Assembly: GCA_964017145.1 (NCBI GenBank)
Contig: OZ024850.1
Location: 1,341,618-1,405,617, forward strand
Direction of reading: 5' to 3'
DNA length: 64,000 bases
From: Agrocybe praecox
Lineage: Eukaryota; Basidiomycota; Agaricomycetes; Agaricales; Agrocybaceae
Positions 12,499 through 26,070 of this stretch are shown in pieces. The number at the start of each line of letters is the position of its first letter. The first letter of the stretch is position 1. Below the pieces are notes generated by a model, which had not been told where the DNA came from, did not search any database, and saw nothing but the letters and a program-made list of their open reading frames with translations. The position numbers and the translations under genes are program-made.

Positions 12499-14046
12499 AT
12501 GCAAAACCGTAACCCCTCGTCTACTGCACTTGGGCGAGCATCCACTGGTGTACGCAGACGCTCGGGGGGAGCCACAACACTTAGAAGTCGTGCGGATCGC
12601 ACATCTTCAGGCGTGGACGAATCTTTCCCGAGTGTACAGTCTCTACCAACACTGGCGGTAAATAGCGAGTCTTCTGGCTACACTGGAGCAACTCTTGCAC
12701 GATTTGCGCGCCAAATGACTAAAGGCGGGGTGCCTGCTGAAGGTGAAATGTTATTTCTTCTCTCTCTGGAACTATATTAAAAACTCCGTGGCGAAGCAGA
12801 CGAAAGTTACCATGTGTATCCTAGCTTACACACGTCAAGAGATACAGAAAATTTTGGCACCAACGCTGGATCCCATCTTGGCGCCACCGATGCGATGCAC
12901 TCAAACGGCAACGCTGATAGTCGTCTCGATTATACTGGCAATATTGAACCTCGGTCTGAGGAATTATCTTCTAACCATTTTTACAACAACTCGAAATCCC
13001 TTCGTTCTGGTGAAACCTCACATGTGACGATGGCGTCTTCCATTGACTCTGGACACTCTGGTTTGATTGCGTCTGTTGGAACTACCAATAAATTCACGCA
13101 TAGGTGGCCCAGGCCCAAGGCTTTTAAGGATGTTCAGGTGCTCCCTAAGGGCTTCAAAGGGGAGTTTCGACGAGAAACGGATCCCAACTTTTCTGGAGTA
13201 GCGACACTCGAACAAGGAAAGGGAGCTAGTGCAGATTACTTGGCCAAATGGACTGTTTTCAAGTGGTGCCTTTTGATCTCAGCACTTTCTGTCTTTGGCT
13301 ATGGTTGTGCGGGCTTGATATCGGCACTCATGACCTGGTTCAACGGTCCGTATTCTAACGCCTGTTCTGTAGTGCCTTTATCCTTATCTAACTTTTATTG
13401 TAAAGCTTGGGATAGAGCCGAAGTCGTATCAGTGGCTGATAACGATATTCTCATCCTTCTTACTTTGTCTGGGACCTTGACTTTGCTGACCTCGTGTGTT
13501 GGCATTGCCGGTACCTTGTTGAACTCTCGTCCGATACTGGCGCTTTATACTTTCCTACTGTGGCCTTCTTTGCTGTCGCTTCTTTCGGTTGGCTACACAA
13601 GCTACCGGCGTGCTCACCTGTCCTTGGATCATAAATTGAATTTCTCTTGGAGTCGGTACTACACCGTTCTCGGAAGACGGATTATCCAAGACGCTTTAGG
13701 GTGTTGTGGGTACTATAGTTCCATGCACGAAGCTTCTCCTAGCAAGGGCTGCTACCTTCGAACTCCTTTACCTGGCTGCAAGGCTAAATTATTCGATTTC
13801 GAAAGGACGACTCTCAAGGCAATTTGGAAAACGACTTTCTCCGTGGCACCACTTCATATCCTTAATATCGTGGTGGCTTTATTGTGCGCAAACCACGTTA
13901 CGAATGTCTGGGGGAAACGTGTAACGCCAAAGCAATACCGGTTGACTCCTAGCGATGTGAAAGCGGATGCTGAAAAGCTTCTTGGGGGTTCAATGTACAT
14001 CGGAGAAGGTCTTGAAGATCATATAGCACTTCTGCAAAAATCGTAG
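12499..14046 (+). CDS. TSP2: Tetraspanin (Tsp2-like)
   Basis: Two exons: 12499-12742 and 12800-14046, giving 496 aa. A disordered N-terminal region of about 200 residues precedes the membrane part. Three helices lie close together (WCLLISALSVFGYGCAGLI, ILILLTLSGTLTLLTSCVG, ILALYTFLLWPSLLSLLSVG). The large loop contains the hallmark LGCCGYYSS (CCG) motif plus KGCYLRTPLPGC, and the fourth helix is HILNIVVALLCANHV. This topology fits the fungal Tsp2 class. Fungal tetraspanins act in membrane organisation and, in plant pathogens, in penetration structures. The cytosolic tail after the fourth helix is short. The first ATG of the open frame was taken as start. Confidence 0.85.
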
Positions 14047-14231
14047 GGTGCGATAAGTAGGTGGATCAAAGAATACGCTACCATAGTATCTTAATGTGTA
14101 TTGAAAATAACAAGCTACCAAGTAAATACAGAAAATTTGTGAATAAATTAACTAAAATTCAAGGAATTGCATCTTGAAGACTGCCCCCGTCCGCCGTGCT
14201 TGGTCAGATACCCTTGCTTTGGTAGAAAATC

Positions 14232-14759
14232 TTAAGGCACAATGCTTTCGAACTTAAATAAACCCGCATGGGTGGGAGCGGTAGGTGAGTGGGAGTTGTT
14301 CGGAGGCTGATTTCTGTACCACTTAGTCCTGTTTATCAAATCAACAAAGTTGGTATTCAAATCATATTTTTTCATGTCAAATGATATTTCCAAACCGTCA
14401 TATGAACTGCATCCTGGAACGCTCTCCAGCTCGTGGATGTCGGTTGGTCTCTCTGAGGAGGTTTCGGACAGAGTCAGGCGCCTTGGTGACGACAAGATCT
14501 TGAGAGCCTGGCATGAAGACCATGCCCGGTCTCTATTTTGCCGTCGGATTAGCCAGTGCAGAATCGCTACTGATAATAATAAGGTGCAGAGCAGTACAAC
14601 GGACACTGGCAATGAAAAGGTCGAATTAGGATGGATTTCGGCGCACTGAACCCAACATGGTAATGGCAACCGTTACTTACCTACGAAAAGAATGTCAATC
14701 GCGTTGCTGGCTTTGGAGTTCTGTTCGGCGCTGCGCTTTGGGAAAGAGAAAATGGCCAT
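14232..14759 (-). CDS. Hypothetical small single-pass membrane protein
   Basis: A tentative two-exon model on the minus strand, 14759-14685 and 14645-14232, gives 162 aa. The only clear feature is one hydrophobic segment (SVVLLCTLLLSVAILHWLI) followed by an Arg-rich stop-transfer stretch and a Ser/Pro-rich tail. The inferred intron of 39 nt is shorter than others in this window, so the first exon is uncertain. The second exon alone is an open frame of 138 codons. No family was recognised. Confidence 0.4.
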
Positions 14760-16900
14760 GAACTGCACGGCTCATAGAGTAGATAGAATGAAGATATTCT
14801 CTGGCGCGCTGGATTTGCATTCCACTCTTTTGGAGGTTATATACGTTTGTTACTCGAAAGTGCTCTGAGGTACCACAGGTGGCTCCGAACAGGCCAGCAC
14901 TGGCGTTATACTTGGGCTGAAAATGTGGTTGATGAACTGTCTAGACGGCAATAAGCTGTCACCGATGATTATAAATAGACGGGCGTGTATGCAGAGCAAA
15001 CAAGTACCCAATGACTCATTATCTGATCGTTCTGACCAGATGTCATACATATGATTGCTAATTTGGCAGTGATAATGCGTCAAAATAGGCTTCCGAGATT
15101 TCGATTACATCTACGATTTTCTTAAGGATAAGGAATGTTCATTCCATTGGGCGCTTATTCCAATGTGATTTCAACTGAACGGTCGCACCATGATACCAGT
15201 GCTCCAGAAGTGTTCGGTGGAATCACACCTAATGCGTTAGTATCAAAACATGATGTGAGGCATCTACATCAGGTGGTATTTTAACCGTTCTTAGCATATT
15301 AATTCGTCATATCTTACTCTGAGTCTTCCTACTTAGTTCCGTAAGATACACTTTTACCTGTACGACTTACGGTGACAATGCCACGCTCAAATAGCTTTTA
15401 TTCTATAGAAGGTATTTAGACTCAATTCAAAGAATCCACTTTTGTAAACGAGCTTCAATCAGAATACAGATGTCACTAACCCACATACAGGGAGTAGTTG
15501 CATGATGCTTAACATAGGTTGAGGATGAAGCTAGTAAATGGAGAACGATGTATTGACGGGGTGCCGAATCCTATAACAAGCATTGTAAACATAATACCGT
15601 CTCATTCGATGCTGGTATCCACTTCTTTAATGTAACTCATTATGTTGAACAATGAAAGATGAACAATCAATGGTACTAGTAGTGAAAGTTTAGTTACCAT
15701 GTAGACAGAAGAGATCAGCTTTTATCGGGATAAGATGATGAAGATGGAATAGGTACGAGTGTCGAACCCAACAAGATGTTCACGCGACATACATGATCTA
15801 ACGCATTAACTTGATCTTGACGAGGTAGAAATTGAAATTGTCTTAGGCTATTCTGCGCATCCAGGTACTGACAGTACTCAGGAGCGAAGGTATATAACAT
15901 TTCTATAACATTTTCCCATGATCCCAGGAGAAAGAAACGATCCTGTAAGGCAGAGCTGCATATCTACCGAGCAAGCGTTGTAATAAACGACATGCACAGG
16001 CAAACTCCTAGCAGAGTATAGGAATGGGAATAGACGCCCATGTCATCAGCGCGATGATCGCAACATACCAATTTTGTTCAACATTGCATTACTTAGACCG
16101 ACTCCCATCTCAGCTTACACGGCATGCATGAAGGATGCCAGCTCTCAGCAAGGCGTCTCTTTGTCGCAGGTGTCCTATAACATGACTCATTCATGAATAC
16201 TTACATCAGAGTGTTGAATCCAGCTGTGGGTGACATAGCGTCACTATGTTCTCTGGGGGTTATTGGTGCTGTCGCAAACCGGTAGAGAAAGAATGAAGAG
16301 AGAGAGACAAGAACATGTTGATAAAGTTAAGAGCCAAGTTGAAAAGTCCATTACTTTCGGGACCAATTCGGGACCTCTACTTATATGTAGGGCGTGACAA
16401 CGTCACACGTCACAAGTTCCCCAGACTCATCAGTTGTACAACACTCGAAAATGAGAGCAGGACAAATTGCTTTGCAAACGATCCTTTCCCCTGAACTTCC
16501 ACGTCGAAATCGCTGCAAAATCCTAAAACGACGAGTTAGGCCGATCCTCGATGGGCATTTCGATATTTTCAATAATCTTCAAGAATGAATTTTACAACTT
16601 TGCTCTTATATGTGCCGTTCTGCTCGAAACAAAGACTCGAGCACGATCTTTTGTCGAAAACTTGGTTTTGAGGTGAGGAATGTCTGAACTGTGGAACAGC
16701 GGGAGAAGGGGAAGGTTGTTGAACCTCGCAAACATGTACAAATAAGCACCGCCACTCCGGAAACAATGGCTGTAGGGAAAGTAACTCTTCGACGCGAATA
16801 ATTTACAGGCTCCAAGGCGGCCTGCGACAAGACCGACAAACCAAGATTTCTTCCCTTTGCGAGGCATCTGCTTTCAAGGTGGTGGCAGAACCACCTTTTG
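14760..16900. other. Long intergenic region, no gene seen
   Basis: About 2.1 kb of AT-rich DNA without a supported ORF. Short ORFs on the minus strand near 16.6-16.9 kb run into the Yta7 start region and were not accepted. The Yta7 promoter, and possibly an upstream non-coding exon, should lie at the right end. Confidence 0.4.
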
Positions 16901-19900
16901 ATGCTTAACGAACCCAACCCGTCGACTGGCTCTTCTCGCTTCAACTTTCCAGAGCCACATCCATACGAGGAACCTAGTGATTTCGAACACCAAAGCAAAG
17001 TGTCTCCACCCTTGCGAATCAAACTAAAGATCCCACCGCCAACAGTCCAAGCAACCCCAGCCACTGACACGATGGCTGTTCGTCGTTCCAGCCGGCGCAC
17101 GTCAAGCCTTCCATCTGGCTCAGAATATAATGTCAGCGAAAAATCAGAGATGGATATACCCGAAGATGACCCTAAAGAGGAAGAAAATCCACCAGAATAT
17201 ACTACGACATCGAGGGGAAGGAAGATTCAGAAGATGAAATACGCAGAGAGTAGTGACAATGATGGGGAAGACGGGGCAATCCCTCCAGCACCCGAGCACC
17301 TATTCAATGAGACCAAACCTAGCAAAGTCACTCGAGCATCTTCCAGACGTCTAAACTCGCATGAGGATGAGGATGAAGAGGATGAGGATGGCCCCAGGAG
17401 ATATAGTCTTCGCAACCGCAGCAAGCACTTGGAGGACTTCATTGTCAGCGACGAAGACGAGAAGATGCATAATAATGAACGGCCGCGCAGGATTACAAGA
17501 GGGAAAGCCAATGCTCCGGCTCCTAAGAAAGACACAAAGGTCGTAGATCAAAAGTCGCTACGATCACAAAGACTAGCACGTCGCAGTGCTCGTACAGCTG
17601 GCCCGGAGGAAAGGGACTTCGACCCGAATGAACATACTTCCTCTGGCGCGTCCGCTGACGCTGATGGATCAGACGATAATGAGGCGTCTGACCTTGACGA
17701 CCTTGAGCCGGAACCCGAACCCGAGCCTGAACCCGAAGATGAAGGGGATGGAAAGCCATACGCTTTGAGGCAACGGAAGAAGATTGATTACAAGATACCT
17801 CCTCCTCTAGAAGATTTACCAAAGCCACCTCCTAGGCAACCTGGTGGAAGGAACGGTGGAAAGTTTGGTGGCGCAGGAAGAGGGAAGACACGTTTAGGAT
17901 GGAGTGCCAGTGGCAAGGAGCTAGGAAGATGGATGGGCATGCCTCAAGATGATTCGGTGAGTATCTTTCGCTATATTTCTCCTTTTCTCCAACTCTTGTT
18001 TGGAAGGTAACTAAGTCTTTCTCCTGTATCCTTCCTTCAGGATTCGGACGTTCCCACGAGAACTCCTCGAAAACCTTACGGCGCAATTGGTGGTTTTGGG
18101 GCTGGAGCTGTCGCCGGTGGTGGTATGCTGAATGGCGATCTTGCTGCTGGAGGCACCCCATCCAATCTCGGGAAGATTGGTGACGCTGGTATGTCTTTTG
18201 AGATTCTCACCACATCTCTTCAACCTTTAAATTGATTTATTGCTTCAGCTTTGGCTGACGCTGACCCTCTTGGCGTCAATCAAAATGTAACCTTTGATGA
18301 AGTTGGTGGTCTAGACGATCGTGAGTTCGAGTTTGTCAGTATTGAAGTGCTGACCTCAAATTCCTACAGATATCCATGCGTTGAAGGAAATGACTCTTCT
18401 GCCATTGCTATACCCTGAGGTTTTCCAGAGATTCAATGTTACACCCCCTCGCGGTGTCTTGTTCCATGGCCCTCCTGGAACTGGAAAGACACTTCTGGCA
18501 CGAGCGCTTGCCGCTAGTTGTCGGACAGGCGGCCGTCAAATTTGTAAGATCACCTTATGTTTTTATATATCCACAACTTATACTGTCGTGTAGCCTTTTT
18601 CATGAGGAAAGGTGCCGATTGTTTGTCAAAATGGGTGGGAGAAGCCGAGCGACAACTTCGACTTCTATTTGAAGAAGCTCGTAACTCGCAACCCTCCATA
18701 ATCTTTTTCGATGAAATCGATGGTCTTGCGCCTGTCCGATCATCGAAACAAGATCAAATCCATGCATCCATTGTTAGCACTCTTCTTGCTCTCATGGATG
18801 GTATGGATGGGCGCGGTCAAGTTGTTGTGATTGGAGCTACCAATCGACCAGATGCTGTAGATCCTGCTTTGAGAAGACCAGGTAGATTTGACCGCGAGTT
18901 CTATTTCGGACTTCCAGGTTTGGAGGCTCGGGAGAAGATCCTTACCATCATGACCAAAAAATGGGAAGGGTGGGGAGCTGATGAGGATGCACCACCGGAG
19001 AAGCAAGCCGAGGTCAAGGAAAGAATTAAAGGACTCTCCAAATTGACCAAGGGATACGGTGGAGCCGACTTAAGGGTGCGTCTCAAATTTAATCGCAATA
19101 TACGATATTCGTTTACTATTTTTGCTTAGGCTCTTTGTACTGAAGCAGCGCTCAATGCCATCCAACGACGTTATCCCCAGGTATATAAAAGTGACGACCG
19201 GTTACTCTTAAAACCTGAGACGATCGTCATTGGCTTACGTGATTTTATGATTTCCATTAAAAGTAAATTTTTCCATATGTGGACATGATGGGCCAATCCT
19301 AATTTGCTTTTCTCACAGAACTCGTTCCTTCTTCTGCAAGGTCCTCAACGTCAGCCGCTACACCTTTGCCCACTCAATTCGCTCCACTGCTTGAAAGCAC
19401 TCTGGAAAGGGTAAAAGAAGTCGTGCAGCGCGTCATGCCCATCGAGAAGAAGCTCAGCGCTCTTGAGGAAGCTGAATTTGAAGATGAGGGTGGAGAAGAG
19501 GGTGCTTTAGAGAGGGAGATGTTGTCTCAAGGTGTGTTCTCTTTCTCAAGCTGTTGGTTGCTTAACCTGACTCCTCATCATAGCTACGCAAACTCTCCGC
19601 GTCTATAGGCCTCGTGTCATCATCCACGGTCCAGTTGGAATGGGTCAAGGTTACATTGGAGCTGCTGCTCTTCACCACTTGGAAGGATACCATGTTCAAA
19701 GCTTAGAACTTGGGAGCCTTATGAGTGATTCGACGAGGACGGTAGAAGCTGCTATTGTACAGCTCTTCGTTGAAGCAAAGCGCAATCAGCCCTCGGTCAT
19801 CTATATACCCTCACTGGTAGGATGGTGCGCTGCAGTCTCTGAAACCTCGCGGTCCACTGTGCGCGCCATGCTCGATACTCTCGCACCGACAGATCCTATT

Positions 19901-21984
19901 CTCCTTCTTGCTGTTGTTGATGGCAGATTCCTTGATCTTCCTAAGGACGTTCGTTCTTGGTTTGGACCAACAAAGGACAACCGGATTGAACTCAGGCCTC
20001 CTACTGAATCTCAACGACAAGCTTTCTTCGAAGGTGTCGTGAAAGATATTGAACGACCTCCTAACCAATTTGCCGATGGTATGGAGCGAAAGAAGCGAGT
20101 TTTGGAGAAGTTGCCCATTGCACCGCCTCTTGAACCTAGGAAACCTACTGCAGCAGAATTAGCGGTGCAGGAGGAAAATGATCAGAGGATTCTAACGCTT
20201 CTCAAGTATCGCCTGGGCCCTATTTTGACAGAATTGAAGAGGAAGTTCAAAAGATTCACGAAAAGAGCAACGGTGAGTATGTTGATTTCTCTTTATTGTT
20301 TATTACTTAAAATCAATAGGAGGAGTACAACTTCAACATCGAAGATGGTGGTATAAACGGGCTTGACACTGTGAATGTGACTGCAATTGAAGTCGACCAG
20401 AGGCCGAACGGTGTGGCCCCGCCTGCTGACGATCCATTCATCCAACCTGTAGCCGGCGATTATGGTGGACCTATGAACGGAGTTGTTATGGAGCAGCAAC
20501 AAATTATGCAACAACTGCCTCCCCTTTACGACATGGATCTCGAGAGGATGCAGAACGACTTATTCAAGGGTCGTTATCTAACACCTCAAGACTTCCTTGA
20601 TGATGTGGAGAAGATTCTGCATAATGCAGATGTTCGTGCTTACGAAGACTTAGAAAGGCTTCACAAGGCCCAGGCTATGTTTACCGCGGCTCAAGTCAGC
20701 ATTCAGGAATTTGATCCTCAACTCAAGTCAGAATGCGAACGGATGGCTGGTCGTGAGCGACAGAGACGTGAGGAAAGGAAGAAAGATAAGGGGAAGGACA
20801 AGATGAAGGACAAGGAATTCAATGGGGTCGCGGCACCTGCCGGGGCTCGGAGAAGTGCCAGAACGAATGGTCTGCAACCGGAACATGCCATCACCGACCC
20901 AGTCAAGTTAGAACGCAGGCTAAAGAGACAGCGCGGAGAAGAGAGTAGTGGTGCAGACTCACATGGGTCTGAGAATGAGGTTAACGGTGCCTTCGACACC
21001 AACGGTCGTGATACCAAGAGAACGAGGATTATTGAAGAGCAAGACGATGATCGTGATCCACTTGACACTCTTGGTTCATCAAGACCTGGTACAGAAGGTC
21101 GTTCACATGTCGTCCGATTTGCCACCTCCGTCCCTATTGAGCCTATGGCACCATTAATGGAAACGACCGGTCCAAGTCCTGTATTCCATCCACCCCCAGG
21201 ACAGTATAATTCTCCCCACCCACCTATGATGCCCGAGTACCACAATCATTATCCAACAAATAGGGCCCACTTGCCTGCCGAACAGAATAATCTATTCTCA
21301 TCATCGCAACCTTCTTCCCTCTTCCCACATCCTCCTAACCACATGGTCGTCGATGAATCTCCCAGACCAATGGGAGGTTTTAATCCTTCCCTCCTCAACC
21401 CCATCACAACGCAACAGAGCCCATTCCACGCTTCACCTTTTGCGCCCAGACAAAATGGAATTACTTATAACTATAACTTGCCAGAGATTAGCATAGATCC
21501 AGCAGACCCATTTTATGTGCCAGGGCTTACACCATCTCGGCAGAATTCCCAAATACCTTACGCACAGCAAGCTAACCAAACTCCAACACCACCTTTGTTC
21601 CATACCCCCATGCCGCAGCCTCACTTAGCCCCTGAGATCGACAGAGTTGTGACGTCGACTCCGATACCAGTGGCTTCCACTTCTGCAGTCCGGGAAGTGA
21701 CTCCTATGGTGGTCGAGCGTGAACCTACCCCAGCACCTACACCTCCACCCTTGCCAGATTTTCTTGTATCGTCCAATCTCTTATCCGAATTGCGACATTT
21801 ATTGAAAAGCAAGACGGGTGCGCTCACCATTGAACAATTGGAACAACTACGCGCAGCCTGCCTTGGGACTGTTTGGCGCTACCGGAAGGACTGGGATCGT
21901 GATGTGCTTGTCAAGGTGTTACTCCAGGAGGTGAAAGACTTCATCCAGGAAGTGGAGGAAGATGCTGATGACGACCTTAACTGA
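16901..21984 (+). CDS. YTA7: AAA+ ATPase / bromodomain-like chromatin factor (Yta7 / Abo1 / ATAD2)
   Basis: Nine exons: 16901-17956, 18041-18188, 18249-18320, 18370-18543, 18594-19075, 19130-19262, 19319-19531, 19584-20272 and 20320-21984, giving about 1543 aa. The acidic, basic-patched N-terminus includes an [11 protein letters not shown] run. The first AAA module (from about residue 425) has Walker A GPPGTGKT, the pore-loop region [20 protein letters not shown], Walker [11 protein letters not shown] and RRPGRFDRE. The second module (about 760-930) has a degenerate Walker A (GPVGMGQG, no Lys), as is usual in this family. A bromodomain-like stretch ([18 protein letters not shown]) lies near residue 1080. 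A long disordered tail follows, and the end ([20 protein letters not shown]) resembles the family's C-terminal helices. The family loads or removes histone H3-H4. The start codon is the first ATG in frame and is uncertain. Confidence 0.93.
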
Positions 21985-22736
21985 TACGTTACAACGCTCC
22001 ATCTTCCGAACATGCCTTTTTCTTTTTTTCTTTTCTACCTTTTTGCTTCGTGCAAATGCATTGCCCTCCCTTTCCTCTTCATTTTATATTACGTTCTCGT
22101 CGTTTTTTCTTTTATGTATAACAAATGGTAACACTACTAATTATATGTATTATTTCTCTTTTTCCGTGTGTATTTTTCAACGTCATCTAAACATGTGCTT
22201 TTTTGCAATATACAACTGTGACACTCGAAACCCTTGGATATTTGAACAGTGACGGTCTGCGCGGTAAAAGTGAACAAATTATTTGCATACATTGGCTAGT
22301 TTGAAGCACTGTTCCTTCCAGATGCTCTGAAATATGTATAACCTGAGAGCAGAAGTGTCGCCGATAGTGTTAAGTCAAGCCTGCTTCTACGTATACACTT
22401 CCAGAATCATATTATCCTTGTATCTATCTTCTGTCACAGTACTGACCATACGAACCAAAGTATGCAGATACTTATACTACTCGTACTTTGATTCGATAAC
22501 TTCGGGATCAGGGACAACATAGCACTGGCAGACTTCTGAGCTTTCATCAATTCGATTTCGTTTGATATTTACTAACCCTATGCCATGAACGAAGAGGTGG
22601 GATACAACAATCAACGGGGAAAAAAACAACAGAAAATCATGAGTAAAAGACAGTTCCTTTGTTATGGTACATATGATAATGACTGATAAAGATACAGAGT
22701 GCGGGTATTACAGAAAAGAGCGTTACAAAGCAAAGT
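21985..22736. other. Intergenic, convergent 3' ends
   Basis: T-rich 3' flank of Yta7 followed by the 3' flank of the small minus-strand gene. Nothing else was seen. Confidence 0.45.
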
Positions 22737-23298
22737 TCAAAGCGGATGGATATGCATTACGAGTTGTTCATAAGGGGGGTATCTAGCATCATAACGAGGC
22801 CCAGTCGCCGACACCCGGAGCTAGGAGTCAGGGGTCAATACAATCTTCAAAGTGAAAATTAGGAGGTCGCTCGCACACGTATATGAACTGTATAGATAGA
22901 GACATACCTGCGGAGGGCGAGGGGCAACTAACATGCTGCTTTGCCTGGTCGGACTTCTATGCGGCGTTGTCGTAGGTAGAGCAGATGTAGATGGCAGACT
23001 ATCCTGTCGAGGGGCTAAGGCTGGAGGTGGAGGTGGGAATGTTATAGAGATTTCTTCTGTGCCTGGGGCTACCGTAGATAGATTGCCGACATTGGTAGGG
23101 CGCTGGAGCTCGATATCGTTTGCGGCGCTGTTTCTTTCAACTATTAAGCGCTTCAGAGCGGAGCAGAACCAACAAAACAAACAGATGAGCGTCACTTGAA
23201 ATTTTGAGTCACTCAAAAATAAACAAAAATAAAACAAAAACAAGAACAAACGTACAGAGGGCAATGACGGACACCAGAGTCAGAATCCACAATTGCAT
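22737..23298 (-). CDS. Small membrane-anchored hypothetical protein
   Basis: Three exons on the minus strand, 23298-23256, 23194-22908 and 22820-22737, give 137 aa with all phases matching. The N-terminus forms one long hydrophobic segment (MQLWILTLVSVIALLTLICL). It is followed by a Cys-rich juxtamembrane stretch (FCWFCSALKRLI) and a Pro/Ser/Thr-rich tail with a run of five prolines. The first ATG directly follows a CATATAG acceptor-like string, so a further upstream exon is possible. No family was recognised. It may be a short single-pass protein or the end of a longer one. Confidence 0.55.
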
Positions 23299-24953
23299 TC
23301 TATATGAAAGCAGGGTTAACGGAGTTGTAGAGCCCAGGAGGATGGTCAGATATTTAAGGGACCAGGGCACTTGCAGCACAGAGATTGATTACTGCAGCAG
23401 GGGAAGTAAAGCAGTCCCAATGGCAGTCTTTATGTTAAACTTATGTTCATCCATTGGCACACGACGTAGCATAGACACAGCATCAAGACAGTGCAAATCT
23501 TGCAATTATGATTCCGGATAGTAAGCCAGTCCGACTAATACATATCCTACGTACTGAAGGCGCTATGCAATTCAACATATACTCAGCCTTCGTGTCCTTG
23601 GATAAGTATATAAATAGGGCTTACACAGAGTTAGGCTGTGAGGTTTCCTAGTGAAATAAACGAGCATCTAGTTCGGGTTGGGAGGTGGGGAGGGACACAC
23701 ACCTGTAACTTCTGGAACTCCACCTCGAAGGAAAACGACAAAGCATAAAGGGTCACGAGCCCAGTACCCCAGAAAAGATTATAATGATATTATCAGGCGG
23801 GGTATTGTATGTTCTTGAGCACAGAGAGCTCGCCGTTTTTGTATCTTGGATTTTAAGATCAATGTAGCACTCACTTCTGCGGCAAGTCAAGCTCTGAAAA
23901 TGATGTTCAGAATCCTCATCCTAGGAATGGAAGAACAATGCAGAGTGCAAGTACGTGTCCCAGACACACTGCCTTGATACACAGAGACCTTTCCTGTTAC
24001 AAGTTTGCAGCGTTGGCTTCAGCGAGTATACACGAAAGATATGTTGGCCCCTAGTAGTAGGATGTCACTGTACTTCTCCGGACGATATCATATAACATGT
24101 GTTTATTGGTTGTGCCAGAGAAGTAGCTGATCTATACTGCGTTGTAAATTCGAACCATGTTCGGCGAAAAACGTTAATAAAGATTAACTTGCGTATTTAC
24201 ATACAAGATGGTGGTTAAGTTGCAAGGATTCATCATCATGTTTCATCATGGGGCAGTACTAGTACTACGCGAAACGTGAGAACGTTCACGTGCTGTAATT
24301 TGTCAAACGCGCTGAAGCTGTATCTTAACTTTGACTTGCACCTTAAGACATGGTCATTAGACCAAAAGCCTTTAAAACCTTTTTAACATGTCATTTCTGC
24401 CACAAACACTCGTATTCAACGGCGCCGTACAATGCCAAGAAAATCAGAGGCATGTCTTATTCCCTCGAACACTCTGACATATGGTCTAAACGTCAGAGGC
24501 ATCGCAGCATTTCCATTCAAAATGACTCCAGACCACGCCAAAATTAAGATGGCCGTATTTGCATCGTATTTGAATCGTGACCCTCAAACAAAAATTCAAC
24601 GACATGTGTTGGCTTCAACTTTTCTGGCCTCCTGGATGAAGCCATGGTGCCGACCCCCGACGCGCTTTTCGGCGGTATATTTTCCATGTTGGTATATAAA
24701 TGCAGACGTACACACGAAACTGCTTTACAAAGGGAAAAAGGTACGAGCACTCAAGTTCGTGCATTAAATCACACTCAAAACAATATCCAAGGAAACTGTG
24801 AATATCTTATTTCGGAATTCGTAGGTTTTCTCCAGATACTTGCCGGATACACATCGTTTTTCTAACATAACTGCATAGTTATCTCCCCGGTAAAGCTTTA
24901 TGATTTGTCATTATGATCCACCTGATTGACCTGACCCATCAAAAGGGTCTCAT
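23299..24953. other. Intergenic, no gene seen
   Basis: About 1.65 kb with only short unsupported ORFs. The last few hundred bases may contain the true 5' exons of the following gene, which could not be identified. Confidence 0.35.
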
Positions 24954-25967
24954 GTGCCATTACTATCTGACGGGGAGCTCGTGTATCATGACATGCAAGA
25001 CCTGGTTCCTTTTACAACCGACCTCCTTCGACAGCACGAGATGGGAGTAGTACCCATACCATACTCCACGTCTGCTATAGATCTACTGGACAAAATTCTT
25101 GCTCTGAACAAGGATAAAAGTAACGTTACAATCGGCGATAAGAAGACGGGTATAGTGTTCGACATGGGACAACTGGAGATCATCATGGTGAGTACGAGTG
25201 TTACAGGCTTGACTGCGCTAATCGCACATTTAGTTTGCTACCTACCCCATTTTAATGCCTGTTTACATTGCTGAATATGAGGTGGAGCACAAAGGGAAGA
25301 ATGTGAGAATGTTCATGCAGGCTCACGAAAAAAAGGTACCTTTCATTACCCGCTTATAAATATTGGTATTCATGATAGTAGACGCCAGTCATCTGTCAGA
25401 CATTGCAAGGGGTTTTAAGTGAAGAAGACGAAGAAGATACTCGGGCCCTCAACGCCATGGTTAGAGGTTACATGCGGGGTGGTAAGGTTTAGCAAGGCTC
25501 AGTTGATTATCTCCCTGATCAGTTGCACCAGAATATGTTCCCATTGCTATACGGGAACAACGGGCAGGTCAAAACGTATACGCAGCGGACAAACCTTCAC
25601 TAAAGGCATTTTCGGATTGGTTGAATATGCAATTATACAAACGGATAGTCCCGCTCGCATCTGGCGAATACAACGATCACGACCCTCTGGTTCGCCCATG
25701 TACGCTGGACGAAAAGGTCACAATTGATAACTATATGGACCTTGCGGAAGAGGCCATTGACTATAGAATCAAAATTGAGGTGAATATTTGAAGCATCGTT
25801 TTTCTGGCCTCTGACACTTCCCAATTAATCAATATTTTTTAATCTATCTCCAGCAGCTCGAGGGTGATTCCCAGACACACCAGGACTTATCTGACACTGA
25901 ATTCGATCGCAGACGTGCTGTTCCTCGATGGTGGCTCAAACACCGAGATACCTTGCTATCACGCTAG
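24954..25967 (+). CDS. Uncharacterised protein, 5' end uncertain
   Basis: Five exons splice into one open frame: 24954-25187, 25234-25335, 25382-25481, 25532-25779 and 25854-25967, about 265 aa. The first ATG in frame is 24993, but coding-like sequence (DGELVYHD) continues upstream, so an N-terminal exon is probably missing. Visible blocks are FATYPILMPVYIAEYEVEHK, VRMFMQAHE, EYVPIAIREQRAGQNVYAAD, AFSDWLNMQLYKRIVPLASG and a charged end (RRRAVPRWWLKHRDTLLSR). I see no signal peptide or known catalytic motif. The last acceptor is a tandem CAGCAG, so products with or without one Gln are possible. The correct splicing of four introns argues against decay. The function is unknown. Confidence 0.6.
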
Positions 25968-26070
25968 AACGACTCTCTCGCTTTACACCCACCATGCCAT
26001 TGACTAATCAGTCTTATATTCAAATTTTCATCTACATATTGTAGCATTATAACCATCTAACATGTATTCA

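Noticed and set aside
15755..15775. B-box-like string GGGTTCGACAC on the minus strand
   Set aside because: The bases either side do not pair to form a T arm, and no cloverleaf exists.
16592..17100. Minus-strand ORFs across the Yta7 start, one beginning MPRKGKKSW
   Set aside because: The starts would lie within about 35 bases of the Yta7 ATG or inside its first exon, and no second exon or family match could be found.
20718..21245. 175-codon minus-strand ORF
   Set aside because: It is antisense to the large last exon of Yta7, whose frame is supported by family motifs and splicing; no domain is visible in the antisense product.
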